Positions 17,749 through 25,693 of a stretch of 64,000 nucleotides of DNA are shown piece after piece (the first letter of the stretch is position 1; each line of letters starts with the position of its first letter). The notes under the pieces are model-generated. The model was not told the origin of the DNA. It did not search any database and worked only from the letters and a program-made list of their open reading frames with translations. The translations under genes and the position numbers were made by a program. Source of the stretch: Sphingomonas sp. G-3-2-10. GTDB taxonomy: Bacteria > Pseudomonadota > Alphaproteobacteria > Sphingomonadales > Sphingomonadaceae. The DNA is taken from positions 744,001 through 808,000 of the forward strand of contig NZ_JABBFY010000001.1 in the NCBI RefSeq assembly GCF_012927115.1, read 5' to 3'.

Positions 17749-18696
17749 GTGATCCAGGGGCCTGGCTTGAGTTTCGGTTATTTTTTCGGCGGTGTTCAGC
17801 TGGTTTCCGATATCCCTCTGACGGGATTGCGGTCCCTGACCGGCGACCGGCCGGATCTTCCGCGGATCGAAGTCGTCGCGGGCGTCGGCGAGGCTCCGCC
17901 CGAGGACAAGCTGCATTTCGACTGGCACGGCCGGTTCCAGATGCGGCTGGGCGAGGCGGGCGGCGAGTGGCGCATGGGATCGCCCTGGGGCACCTATCTG
18001 TTCGATCGCGCGGCGTCGCGGGTCCGCATCTTCGGCGCGGATGGCCCCGATGCCACGGTCATCAAGGATCTGTTCGCGCGGCGGCTGCTGCCGCGTCTCG
18101 TCAAGCTGAAGGGCGGGGCGACCTATCATGCCGCGTCGCTGGCGCGGGACGGAAAGGCGATTCTGGTGATGGGACCCTCGGGCGCGGGGAAATCGACCAT
18201 GTCGGTCGGCCTCGCCGCGACCGAGGGATGGGACATATTGGGTGACGATATGGCGCTCATCTGGGGCGACGGCGCCGGAATGGTCGCGCCTGCCGCCGCC
18301 GATGTGACGATCTGGCCCCAATCCTGCGCCGGGCTGAACCTGCCGCCCGAAGCCTGTACGCCGCTTGAGGGCTATGACGGCAAGCACGCCTTCCACCCGC
18401 GGCGCATGGACAGCCTCGATCCGGTGCCGCTCGGCGGCATCTTCTTCCTCAATCGCGGCGATTGCGACCGCGCGCAACTGACGCGCCACACCCGCGCCGA
18501 AGCCTTCACCCGCGCGCTGAGCCAGCTCATCTATTTCAATCCGAGCGGCGGGAAGGGGGGCGAGCGCCTCGAATCGGTCATGCGCCTCAATGCCCTGCTC
18601 GGCGAGGTGCCGGCCTGGACGCTGACCTATCCGGCGTCCTACGCCAGTTTCGGCGCCGCGTCGGACAGCATCCGCGCCGCGCTGCAGGCGGCCTGA
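17749..18696 (+). CDS. HPr-kinase-like (HprK-related) peptide kinase
   Basis: About 315 residues from GTG 17749, which has GGGG 8 bases upstream; a TTG at 17710 would add 13 residues. The C-terminal half carries a Walker A loop VMGPSGAGKSTMSVGLA and a WDILGDDMALIWGDG stretch with the paired Asp seen in HPr kinases. The N-terminal half is a beta-rich HprK-related domain. Kinases of this type in lasso clusters phosphorylate a C-terminal Ser of the product; here the core ends in Thr-Pro, so a Thr is the possible target. It diverges from the small PqqD-like gene and is followed 14 bp later by the TPR/oxygenase gene. Confidence 0.85.
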   Translation: MIQGPGLSFGYFFGGVQLVSDIPLTGLRSLTGDRPDLPRIEVVAGVGEAPPEDKLHFDWHGRFQMRLGEAGGEWRMGSPWGTYLFDRAASRVRIFGADGPDATVIKDLFARRLLPRLVKLKGGATYHAASLARDGKAILVMGPSGAGKSTMSVGLAATEGWDILGDDMALIWGDGAGMVAPAAADVTIWPQSCAGLNLPPEACTPLEGYDGKHAFHPRRMDSLDPVPLGGIFFLNRGDCDRAQLTRHTRAEAFTRALSQLIYFNPSGGKGGERLESVMRLNALLGEVPAWTLTYPASYASFGAASDSIRAALQAA

Positions 18697-18710
18697 GCGA
18701 GGGGCCGCCG

Positions 18711-19880
18711 ATGCGCTGGCTCGATCAGGCGTCGGAATCCGTCAATCACGGCGAACGCATCGCGCAGGCCGAAGACCGCGTCGTGCGAAGCCCGGACGAT
18801 CCGGCCGCGCTGAGAGCGCTTGGCGATGCTTGCCTGCGCGCGGATCGCTTCGCCCGAGCCCGCGAAGCCTATGCCGCGCTGCTCGACGCGGATCCCGCCG
18901 GGTTCGATCGTTGGCTGGAACTGGCCGAGACGAGCATGTGGGCGAACGCGCCGAAGGAGGCGCTGATCGCCGCCGAGCGCGGATTGCGCGCCGGCGGCCC
19001 CGACGATCTGCACATGTGGCGGGGCTTCGCCTTTCGCCAGCTGGGCCTCGCGCCTCAGGCAAATGCGGCCTTCCTCCGGGCGCTGGGCTGCGGCGATCTC
19101 GACCGGCCGCATCTCGCGCTGAAGGCAGTGCTGCGGCCGCTTGCCGAACGCGGCGACCCGGCGGAGCTGCTTGCGCTGTGCGACCGGCTGGAACCGCTGC
19201 ATGGCCGCAGCGCGCTGGTCCGCGGCTATCGCGCCGCCGCGCTCAGCCGGCTCGGCAGGGACGCGGAGGCCCGCGCGCTGGTCGATCTCGATCGTCACGT
19301 CGTGTGGGAGCCGATCGCGCCGCCGCCCGGATATGCCGATATCGCTGCGTTCAATCGCGCGCTTGCCGCCGAGATCCTCGCGCAGCCGCCCGCGACGACC
19401 GCCGATCCCGGGGTGGAGATCAACTATGCCGCCGATATCGGCCCGGCGCTCGCGGTGCTGCAGGATGTCGTACGGAGCCGGATGGAAGCGTTTCTGGCGC
19501 GCTACGACGAACTCGCGCTGCACCACGCCCTGCCGCCGCCGCCGCCCGCCGCGCGGATGCGGGTGGGCACCACGATCATTCGCGACGAGGGCAGCAACCG
19601 CCAGCATATCCACCCGACCGGCTATCTCTCCTCGGTCTATTATGTGCAGGTGCCGCAGAGCGTGCGCGCCGCCAACGATCCGCGCGGGAGCCTCCAGATC
19701 GGCCCGTGCGACCAGCGCACCGGCGGACACCGTGCCTGCTGGGGCGAACGGCTGATCAAGCCGGTCGAAGGCTGGCTGGCGCTGTTCCCCTCGCACTTCT
19801 TCCACGATGTGATCCCGCCGCTGACCGCCGAGCCGCGGATTTCGGTGCCGATGGACCTGGAACCGGTCTGGCGCGCCTGA
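18711..19880 (+). CDS. TPR protein with C-terminal 2OG-Fe(II) oxygenase domain
   Basis: The 389-residue protein starts MRWLDQASESVNHGERIAQA at 18711, with GAGGGG upstream. Residues 1-170 are tetratricopeptide-like helices (LRALGDACLRADRFARAREA). The C-terminal half resembles putative 2OG-Fe(II) oxygenases: SNRQHIHPTGYLSSVYYVQV near residue 290 gives the first iron ligands, FFHDVIPP near 363 the distal His, and EPRISVPMDL the arginine for 2-oxoglutarate. Encoded 14 bp after the HprK-like gene, it is the last gene before the integrated element and may hydroxylate the peptide. TPR plus oxygenase proteins with other roles exist, so cluster membership is inferred from position. Confidence 0.78.
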   Translation: MRWLDQASESVNHGERIAQAEDRVVRSPDDPAALRALGDACLRADRFARAREAYAALLDADPAGFDRWLELAETSMWANAPKEALIAAERGLRAGGPDDLHMWRGFAFRQLGLAPQANAAFLRALGCGDLDRPHLALKAVLRPLAERGDPAELLALCDRLEPLHGRSALVRGYRAAALSRLGRDAEARALVDLDRHVVWEPIAPPPGYADIAAFNRALAAEILAQPPATTADPGVEINYAADIGPALAVLQDVVRSRMEAFLARYDELALHHALPPPPPAARMRVGTTIIRDEGSNRQHIHPTGYLSSVYYVQVPQSVRAANDPRGSLQIGPCDQRTGGHRACWGERLIKPVEGWLALFPSHFFHDVIPPLTAEPRISVPMDLEPVWRA

Positions 19881-19958
19881 AGGTAGCGACTTCGACCCCG
19901 CCAGGGTTCGCAAGCGCGAACGCGCGCCCGAGCTTATGCGAGGCTCTTTTCACAAAAT

Positions 19959-20005
19959 TGGCGCGCCCGGTTGGATTCGAACCAACGACCACAGGCTTAG
20001 AAGGC
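19959..20005 (-). repeat. attachment-site repeat (distal copy of tRNA-Arg 3' end)
   Basis: These 47 bp are identical to 32,880-32,926, which is the 3' part of the intact tRNA-Arg gene from the CCA end back into the anticodon arm. The match stops abruptly at 20006. A tRNA 3'-end direct repeat flanking accessory DNA is the classic footprint of site-specific integration. Confidence 0.92.
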
Positions 20006-20031
20006 GTGAAATTAAACCATTATGAATCAAT

Positions 20032-20457
20032 GTGATACGTCTAATTTTTTGTTTAGCATCCGTGTCGAACTACGTGCCTCTCCTCTCTGACCCAAACGGG
20101 TCTGGCGCCATTCTGGCTGCGGTTCGATGGCTTGAAGGCACGCTTCTGGGTACCGTCGCCATCAAGATTGCCACCGCGACGATTGCCTGGATCGGGGTGA
20201 TGATGCTCACAGGGTGGATCGATCTGTGACAGGGCGCCACCACGATTATGGGATGCTTCATTCTGTTCGGGGCGACCAGCATTGTTGCCGGCCTCCGCGT
20301 TTTCGCTTCGGGCGATACGCCAGCCGTAGCGGCGGCCGATCCCTCGCCGGCCATTGTCATTCCGCCAGTCGATCCGGCACGCCAAGCCGGATCCCTATGC
20401 CGGCGCCTCGCTGCGTCGTCCGTGACTGGAATTCTGGATCAGGCCATTTCGGACTAA
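20032..20457 (+). pseudogene. VirB2-like pilin pseudogene with internal stop
   Basis: The frame reads a VirB2-like core (SGAILAAVRWLEGTLLGTVA, MMLTGWIDL), hits an in-frame TGA at 20,227-20,229, and continues in the same frame as QGATTIMGCFILFGATSIVA to 20,457. It aligns by eye with the intact virB2 at 2,465-2,785, including RWLEGTLLGT and GCFILFGA. The N-terminal signal region is weak and the C-terminus is unlike normal VirB2. It is a relic of a type IV secretion locus brought in by, or captured by, the element; no virB3 or virB4 follows. Confidence 0.8.
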
Positions 20458-20555
20458 ATTTCAGCTTCATCCATATTGGAGCAGACCCCTCCCTGAGGGA
20501 TACTACGTAGGCAATGGCGTCGCTTCGATTCGCCGTTCATGGGGGACAACGAAGC

Positions 20556-20798
20556 ATGCAGCGTTTTGCTCGATGGCTTTTCCCGGCGGTATTCGTTTGC
20601 GCTGGCCTCGCCGGTCTCTCGATGACCGCGGCGTCTGGGTCTGGCGGCAACGAGACGATCAACTACACCTATGATGCGCGCGGACGGCTTGTCCGGGTCG
20701 AGCATTCGGGCAGCGTGAACAACAATCTCCAAGCCAACTACACCTATGACAAGGCCGAGAACCGCGTGCTGGTGAACGTCACCGGCTCGCCCAATTGA
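20556..20798 (+). CDS. Small secreted YD-repeat (RHS-like) protein
   Basis: The 80-residue product begins MQRFARWLFPAVFVCAGLAG and has a signal peptide likely cleaved near TAASGSGG. After it come two YD-type repeats: INYTYDARGRLVRVEHSG and ANYTYDKAENRVLVNV. This is just enough for one RHS hairpin pair. It precedes the large RHS gene by 76 bp in the same direction. It may be a mini-RHS relic, or a separate small exported protein as seen upstream of some sphingomonad RHS genes. GGGGGA upstream supports the ATG at 20556. Confidence 0.68.
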   Translation: MQRFARWLFPAVFVCAGLAGLSMTAASGSGGNETINYTYDARGRLVRVEHSGSVNNNLQANYTYDKAENRVLVNVTGSPN

Positions 20799-20874
20799 TC
20801 AGGCCGCCAGTTCCTTGAGCCGCCAATTCCGTAAGCCGATAGCTTAGTTCGAACCTTTTACCGGGGGATCACTA

Positions 20875-23800
20875 ATGGGAATCCACAACTCCGGCCGCGC
20901 GCGCGGCCGTTGGGCGGGCCGCGTTGCGCTCTCGCTCAGCACCATCCTGGCAAGCGGTCTCGCGATGCCGGCGCTGGCACAGACGCCGCACCCAAACCCG
21001 GACGGAAACGGCGTCGACCTGACGACGGGCCAGTTCACGCCCACGCTGCCGATCGCCTCGATCGGCTCCGGGCAAGCCGAGCTGGCACTGGTCGCCTATG
21101 ACGGGCAGACGGACAATTGGTCGAGCATCTCGCTCATGCAGACCTCCACCGGCGGCACGATCACCTATCTGATCACGACCGGACGCGCCACCGACCGGTT
21201 CACCAGCGCCGGCCCGGCATCCACGCGCGGCAGCGGTGCGACGCTGACGCTGTCCGGTACCGGCGGCGAGATGATCTATCGCACGCTGGACGGCGTCGAG
21301 ATCAGCTTCCCGATCCCCGTCGGTCCTGGCGGCACGTCCAATCTGTGCGACGCGGTCAACAACAACAATTGCTTCCTTCTGCCGCAATCCATTTCCGGCA
21401 AGAGCGGCATGTCTGCGCTATTCGAATGGGAGATCGATACGGTCTGCGAGGGGCTACCCAGCCCGGAAGGTCCGCAGAATTGCCTGTACAACTGGCGGCT
21501 TGCCAGCGTCGCCAATGGAGGGGGCTATTCGCTCGCCTGGACCTATGCGAGCAACAATCCGAGCACCGGCCCGGTCTGGCATCGCCCGACCAGCGTCGCG
21601 ATGAAGAATGGCAGCACGACGGTAAACACCGTCACCTATGCCAATCCCTCGAGCGGCGTAGACACGATCACCGCGCCGGGCGGCGGCGTCTGGCGCTTTA
21701 CCGGCGCGGGCTATGTCATCACCGGCATTCGCCGCCCCGGCGCCAGCACCGACTCCACGTCGGTCAGCTATTCGGGCTCCATCGTAACCTCGCTGACGCG
21801 CGATGGCATCACCACCGGCTACAACCGGTCGCTATCGGGATCGACCGCGACGATGGTGGTGACCGACGCCCAGTCGAATACCACGACCGTGGTATCGGAC
21901 ATCACGAAATACCGGCCGACATCGATTACCGACAGCCTCTCGCGCACGACCAGCTATGCCTATGACAGCGTCGGCCGGGTCACCGAGATCACGTTCCCGG
22001 AGGGGAACAAGATCGCCTACACCTATGATGGCCGCGGCAACGTCACCGAAACCCGGATCAAGGCGAAATCGGGGTCCGGCCTGTCCGATATCGTCACGAC
22101 CGCCAGCTATCCGTCGAGTTGCACCACGCCATCGTGCAACAGCCCGAACTCGACCGTCGATGCGCGCGGCAATGTCACCGATTATACCTATGACAGCACG
22201 ACCGGATTGCTGACCAGCGTGACCGCGCCGCCGCCAACCTATGGCGCCAAGCGCCCGCAGACGCGCTACAGCTATTCGGCCAACAGCGCGGGCATCTCAC
22301 AGGTGACCAGCACCTCGCAATGCGAGGTCGGCGAGGCCAGCGACACGCCGAGCTGCGTCGGCACCGCGGACGAAGTGAAGACGACTGTCGTCTATGACGA
22401 CAATCTCAACGTGACCAGCGTGACCCGCGCTGCCGGCGATGGAAGCCTGACCGCAACCACCAGCGCGACCTATGACCTGTCAGGCAATCTGGTAACCGTC
22501 GATGGCCCACAGTCCGGCGGCGACGACATCACCACTTTCCGCTACGACGCGGACCGCCGCCGCGTGGGCATGGTGTCGGCCGATCCGGATGGCAGCGGTT
22601 CGCTCAAGCGGCGCGCTGTCAGGCAGACCTACAATGCCGATGGTCAGCCGACTGCGACCGAGTTCGGCACCGTGAACGGCACCAGCGATCCCGACTGGGC
22701 GGCATTCGCATCGCAGCAGCAATCTACCGCCAGCTATGACGCCAATGGCTTCAAGACGAAGGATGTGGTGACGGCTTCGTCGACCACCTACCAGGTCACC
22801 CAATATAGCTATGACGCGGTCGGCCGCCCCGAATGCGTTGCGCTGCGGATGAACAGCGCCACTTGGGGATCGCTGCCGTCATCGGCCTGTACCGCTGGCA
22901 CCGCGGGCAGCTTCGGCGAGGACCGGATCACCAAAACCAGTTACGACACGGCCGGACAGGTGACGAAGGTCCAGACCGGCTATGGCGTCAGCGGCGCCCA
23001 GGCCGACGAAGTGACGTCCACCTATAGCAGCAACGGCCAGCTTGCGACTCTCACCGATGCCGAAGGCAACAAGACGACGTACGAATATGACGGCCACGAT
23101 CGCGTCGCCAAGACGCGCTACCCGGATACGACCAAGGGCGCCGGCACCAGCTCGACCACCGACTATACCCAGCCGGCCTATGATGCGGCCAGCAACGTCA
23201 CCAGCATCCGGCTGCGCGACGGCACGTCGATCGGCTTTACCTATGATGCCCTGAACCGCCCGACCGCGAAGAATCTTCCGGGCAGTGAGCCGGACGCCGC
23301 CTATAGCTATGACCTGCTCGGTCGCTTGGCGGGCGCCAGCCATAGCGGCAACGACCTGACCTTCACCTATGACGCGCTCGGCCGGAACCTGAGCGTGCGC
23401 AGCACGGCACTCGATACATCAAGCTATAATGGGACCGTATCCTATGAATACGACGTTGCAGGTCGCCGCACACGGATGACTTGGCCGAACGGCCAGTATG
23501 TCACCTACGACTATCTCGTCACTGGCGAGAATACGGTGATCCGCGAGAATGGCGCGACCTCCGGCGTGGGCGTGCTCGCCACCTTTGCCTATGACGATCT
23601 GGGTCGCCGCACGAGCCTGACCTATGGCAACGGGGTGATCACGACCTACACGGTGGACAATGTGTCGCGCCTGTCGTCGCTGTCGCACAATCTTTCGGGT
23701 TCGGGCTACGACGTTACGACCAGCTTCACCTACAGTCCCGCCAGCCAGATCGCCGGGCAGACCCGCACCAATGACAGTTATGCCTGGGGTAGCCACTATA

Positions 23801-24873
23801 ATGTCGGTCGCAACTATACGTCGAACGACCTTAACCAGTTGACCGCTGCCGGCGGAACAAGCCTGGGCTATGACGCTCGCGGCAACCTGACCTCTTCGGG
23901 CAGCGACAGCTTCGGCTATAGTTCGGAAAACCTGCTTACCAGCGCGACGGTAGGCAGCACCAGTTCGACGCTGCAATATGATCCGCTGGGCCGCTTGTAC
24001 AAGATTGATGTCAGCTCAGTGGGCCAGCGCTTCCTGTATGACGGCGTCGAGCAAATCGCGCAGATGAATGACTCCGGCATCATGCAACGGCGCTATGTTC
24101 GCGGACCCGGTGCAGACGAGGTTCTGGTAGAATATACAGGCCCTACAACAACGACGCGCACCTTCCTCCAGACCGACGAACGCGGTTCGGTTGTGGTGCG
24201 GAGTGACGGAACGGGCGCGAAGATCGTGATCAACAGCTATGACGAATATGGGATTCCGGCGAGCGGAAATGCCGGGCGGTTCCAATATACCGGGCAGGCG
24301 TGGCTGCCGGAGCTTGGGATGTATTACTATAAGGCCCGGGTTTATTCGCCGACGTTGGGGCGATTCATACAGACTGATCCGATCGGATATGGCGATGGAA
24401 TGAATCAGTACGCTTACGTGGTGAACGATCCGGTTAATTTGATTGATTCAACTGGCCATAATGATGATATTATTGTCACGGGACAGCCACCCAAGAGTCG
24501 CGCAACGGGACACGCCGCTCTGTTGAGGTCATTCCGTCCCCATGGTTCGGGCGAAGATACAGCAGGGGGTACTCAGGATCCTGACGATGATGAACGAGAT
24601 CGGGCCGCAGAAGATGATTACAATATATGTCGCGGCCTAGCTTCGCCTGCTGCAAGGGGTAGGTCCTGGGCAAGTGCTGCAGATCGGGATGCAGCGCGTA
24701 GTAGAGGAAAGCCCATTCCTCCGTTAATTACCAGAAGATCACAAAACCCGGTACCGCCACCCACAAAACAAGAAAATAAACCAAAGCCAACATCTTGGTG
24801 GCCTGCCGCAATAGTCGGGACGATTGTTGTGGTGGGAGGGGCTATAATTTATACCTTGTTCACTACAATTTAG
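20875..24873 (+). CDS. Large secreted RHS/YD-repeat protein with variable C-terminal tip
   Basis: The 1332-residue protein has a signal peptide (residues 1 to about 36, ending MPALAQ). A beta-rich N-terminal third follows, then dozens of YD repeats such as TSYAYDSVGRVTEITFPEGN. The RHS core closes near residue 1190 with GRFQYTGQAWLPELGMYYYK and ARVYSPTLGRFIQTDPIGYG, the conserved hallmark where the shell ends. The remaining about 135 residues form a different tip: acidic and Ser/Arg-rich, then a membrane helix (SWWPAAIVGTIVVVGGAIIY). RHS tips are usually toxins; this tip's activity is unknown. GC content falls near the tip and stays low in the next gene, a common sign of tip exchange. Confidence 0.88.
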   Translation: MGIHNSGRARGRWAGRVALSLSTILASGLAMPALAQTPHPNPDGNGVDLTTGQFTPTLPIASIGSGQAELALVAYDGQTDNWSSISLMQTSTGGTITYLITTGRATDRFTSAGPASTRGSGATLTLSGTGGEMIYRTLDGVEISFPIPVGPGGTSNLCDAVNNNNCFLLPQSISGKSGMSALFEWEIDTVCEGLPSPEGPQNCLYNWRLASVANGGGYSLAWTYASNNPSTGPVWHRPTSVAMKNGSTTVNTVTYANPSSGVDTITAPGGGVWRFTGAGYVITGIRRPGASTDSTSVSYSGSIVTSLTRDGITTGYNRSLSGSTATMVVTDAQSNTTTVVSDITKYRPTSITDSLSRTTSYAYDSVGRVTEITFPEGNKIAYTYDGRGNVTETRIKAKSGSGLSDIVTTASYPSSCTTPSCNSPNSTVDARGNVTDYTYDSTTGLLTSVTAPPPTYGAKRPQTRYSYSANSAGISQVTSTSQCEVGEASDTPSCVGTADEVKTTVVYDDNLNVTSVTRAAGDGSLTATTSATYDLSGNLVTVDGPQSGGDDITTFRYDADRRRVGMVSADPDGSGSLKRRAVRQTYNADGQPTATEFGTVNGTSDPDWAAFASQQQSTASYDANGFKTKDVVTASSTTYQVTQYSYDAVGRPECVALRMNSATWGSLPSSACTAGTAGSFGEDRITKTSYDTAGQVTKVQTGYGVSGAQADEVTSTYSSNGQLATLTDAEGNKTTYEYDGHDRVAKTRYPDTTKGAGTSSTTDYTQPAYDAASNVTSIRLRDGTSIGFTYDALNRPTAKNLPGSEPDAAYSYDLLGRLAGASHSGNDLTFTYDALGRNLSVRSTALDTSSYNGTVSYEYDVAGRRTRMTWPNGQYVTYDYLVTGENTVIRENGATSGVGVLATFAYDDLGRRTSLTYGNGVITTYTVDNVSRLSSLSHNLSGSGYDVTTSFTYSPASQIAGQTRTNDSYAWGSHYNVGRNYTSNDLNQLTAAGGTSLGYDARGNLTSSGSDSFGYSSENLLTSATVGSTSSTLQYDPLGRLYKIDVSSVGQRFLYDGVEQIAQMNDSGIMQRRYVRGPGADEVLVEYTGPTTTTRTFLQTDERGSVVVRSDGTGAKIVINSYDEYGIPASGNAGRFQYTGQAWLPELGMYYYKARVYSPTLGRFIQTDPIGYGDGMNQYAYVVNDPVNLIDSTGHNDDIIVTGQPPKSRATGHAALLRSFRPHGSGEDTAGGTQDPDDDERDRAAEDDYNICRGLASPAARGRSWASAADRDAARSRGKPIPPLITRRSQNPVPPPTKQENKPKPTSWWPAAIVGTIVVVGGAIIYTLFTTI

Positions 24874-24933
24874 CTAAAATATTCACTAGTCTAATGCGTA
24901 TGATATAATTATTATATATATGTGGAGTTATCT

Positions 24934-25293
24934 ATGGAGGTTGAATTTACGCGATATTTGTCACATCGCGACGGTAAAAATGTTAAAATAACTGTTCTTC
25001 CTCCCGAAGAAATTTCATATATGGAATGGAAATGTCACTATAGAATAGATGGAATTGGAAAATTTAAAGAAAAAATATCATATGGAATCGATGCAATACA
25101 GGCATTTTATCTTTCTCTTATTTATATTTCAACGGAAATATATTCTTCGGATGATTATAAAAACGGAAATATTACTTGGGAGGGTGCGTCACTTGGAGAT
25201 ATAGGATTACCTATATCTAACAATATTTTGGAAGATGTTAAAATCGATATGATTCGTGTAAAAATATTGATAGAAGGTAGAGGGGAAGTGTAG
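24934..25293 (+). CDS. AT-rich small protein, candidate immunity partner of the RHS tip
   Basis: The 119-residue protein starts MEVEFTRYLSHRDGKNVKIT at the ATG at 24934, with GGAG 6 bases upstream. It has the pattern of DUF6968-like proteins: an N-terminal beta region, then the helix GIDAIQAFYLSLIYISTEIY. There is no signal peptide, so it is cytoplasmic. Its base composition is strikingly AT-rich compared with everything else in the window, and it begins 60 bp after the RHS tip. That position is where RHS immunity genes sit. Both family and role are inferred; no motif proves binding to the tip. Confidence 0.6.
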   Translation: MEVEFTRYLSHRDGKNVKITVLPPEEISYMEWKCHYRIDGIGKFKEKISYGIDAIQAFYLSLIYISTEIYSSDDYKNGNITWEGASLGDIGLPISNNILEDVKIDMIRVKILIEGRGEV

Positions 25294-25693
25294 TTTAGTA
25301 ATATATTACCGTGAGTTGCGGTTTGCGAATTACAAATTGCGGTGACACGTGCAACAGAATTACGGGAATTAAGGTGATGGTGTGGACGGCGATCTGTTGA
25401 GGGTTTGATTCGGGGTTGCCCGGCATCCACGGTGCGATGTCGAAGTCCACCAGAGGAGCACCATCCACATGAGAAGGGTAAACGCCGATCTTTCGGCTGT
25501 CACGATGGTCAGCGTCGATCTGGCCAAGCATGTATTTCGAATTGCGGTGACAGTTTACTAAAAACCGATTGCGATCCCTTGGCCCATGCCGCCATACTAC
25601 CATGGACCGAAAGGCGTTCGACCGATGTTCGGGCTACCCACTGGCGTGCATAATTTCCACAGTTAGAGTTACCACATCCACAGTTAGAGTTAT
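25294..25693. other. Intergenic debris with insertion-sequence fragments and short repeats
   Basis: This 400-bp gap holds a 30-codon IS110-like transposase start (25,469-25,561), a 13-bp direct repeat AATTGCGGTGACA at 25,335-25,347 and 25,540-25,552, and a 16-bp direct repeat TCCACAGTTAGAGTTA at 25,656-25,671 and 25,677-25,692. No intact gene is visible. Confidence 0.6.
25469..25561 (+). pseudogene. IS110-family transposase N-terminal fragment
   Basis: A 30-residue frame, MRRVNADLSAVTMVSVDLAK and HVFRIAVTVY, matches the start of IS110-type transposases, where the DEDD catalytic domain opens with a 'VG(V/I)DLAK..F' strand. AGAGGAGC lies upstream. Everything after this opening is missing: the frame runs into unrelated sequence at the AATTGCGGTGACA repeat, so another insertion or deletion truncated it. 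Confidence 0.6.

Noticed and set aside
20001..20060. Second tRNA gene at the left att repeat
   Set aside because: Only the 3' 47 bp of tRNA-Arg are present; sequence after 20,005 cannot form the D arm or the 5' acceptor strand.
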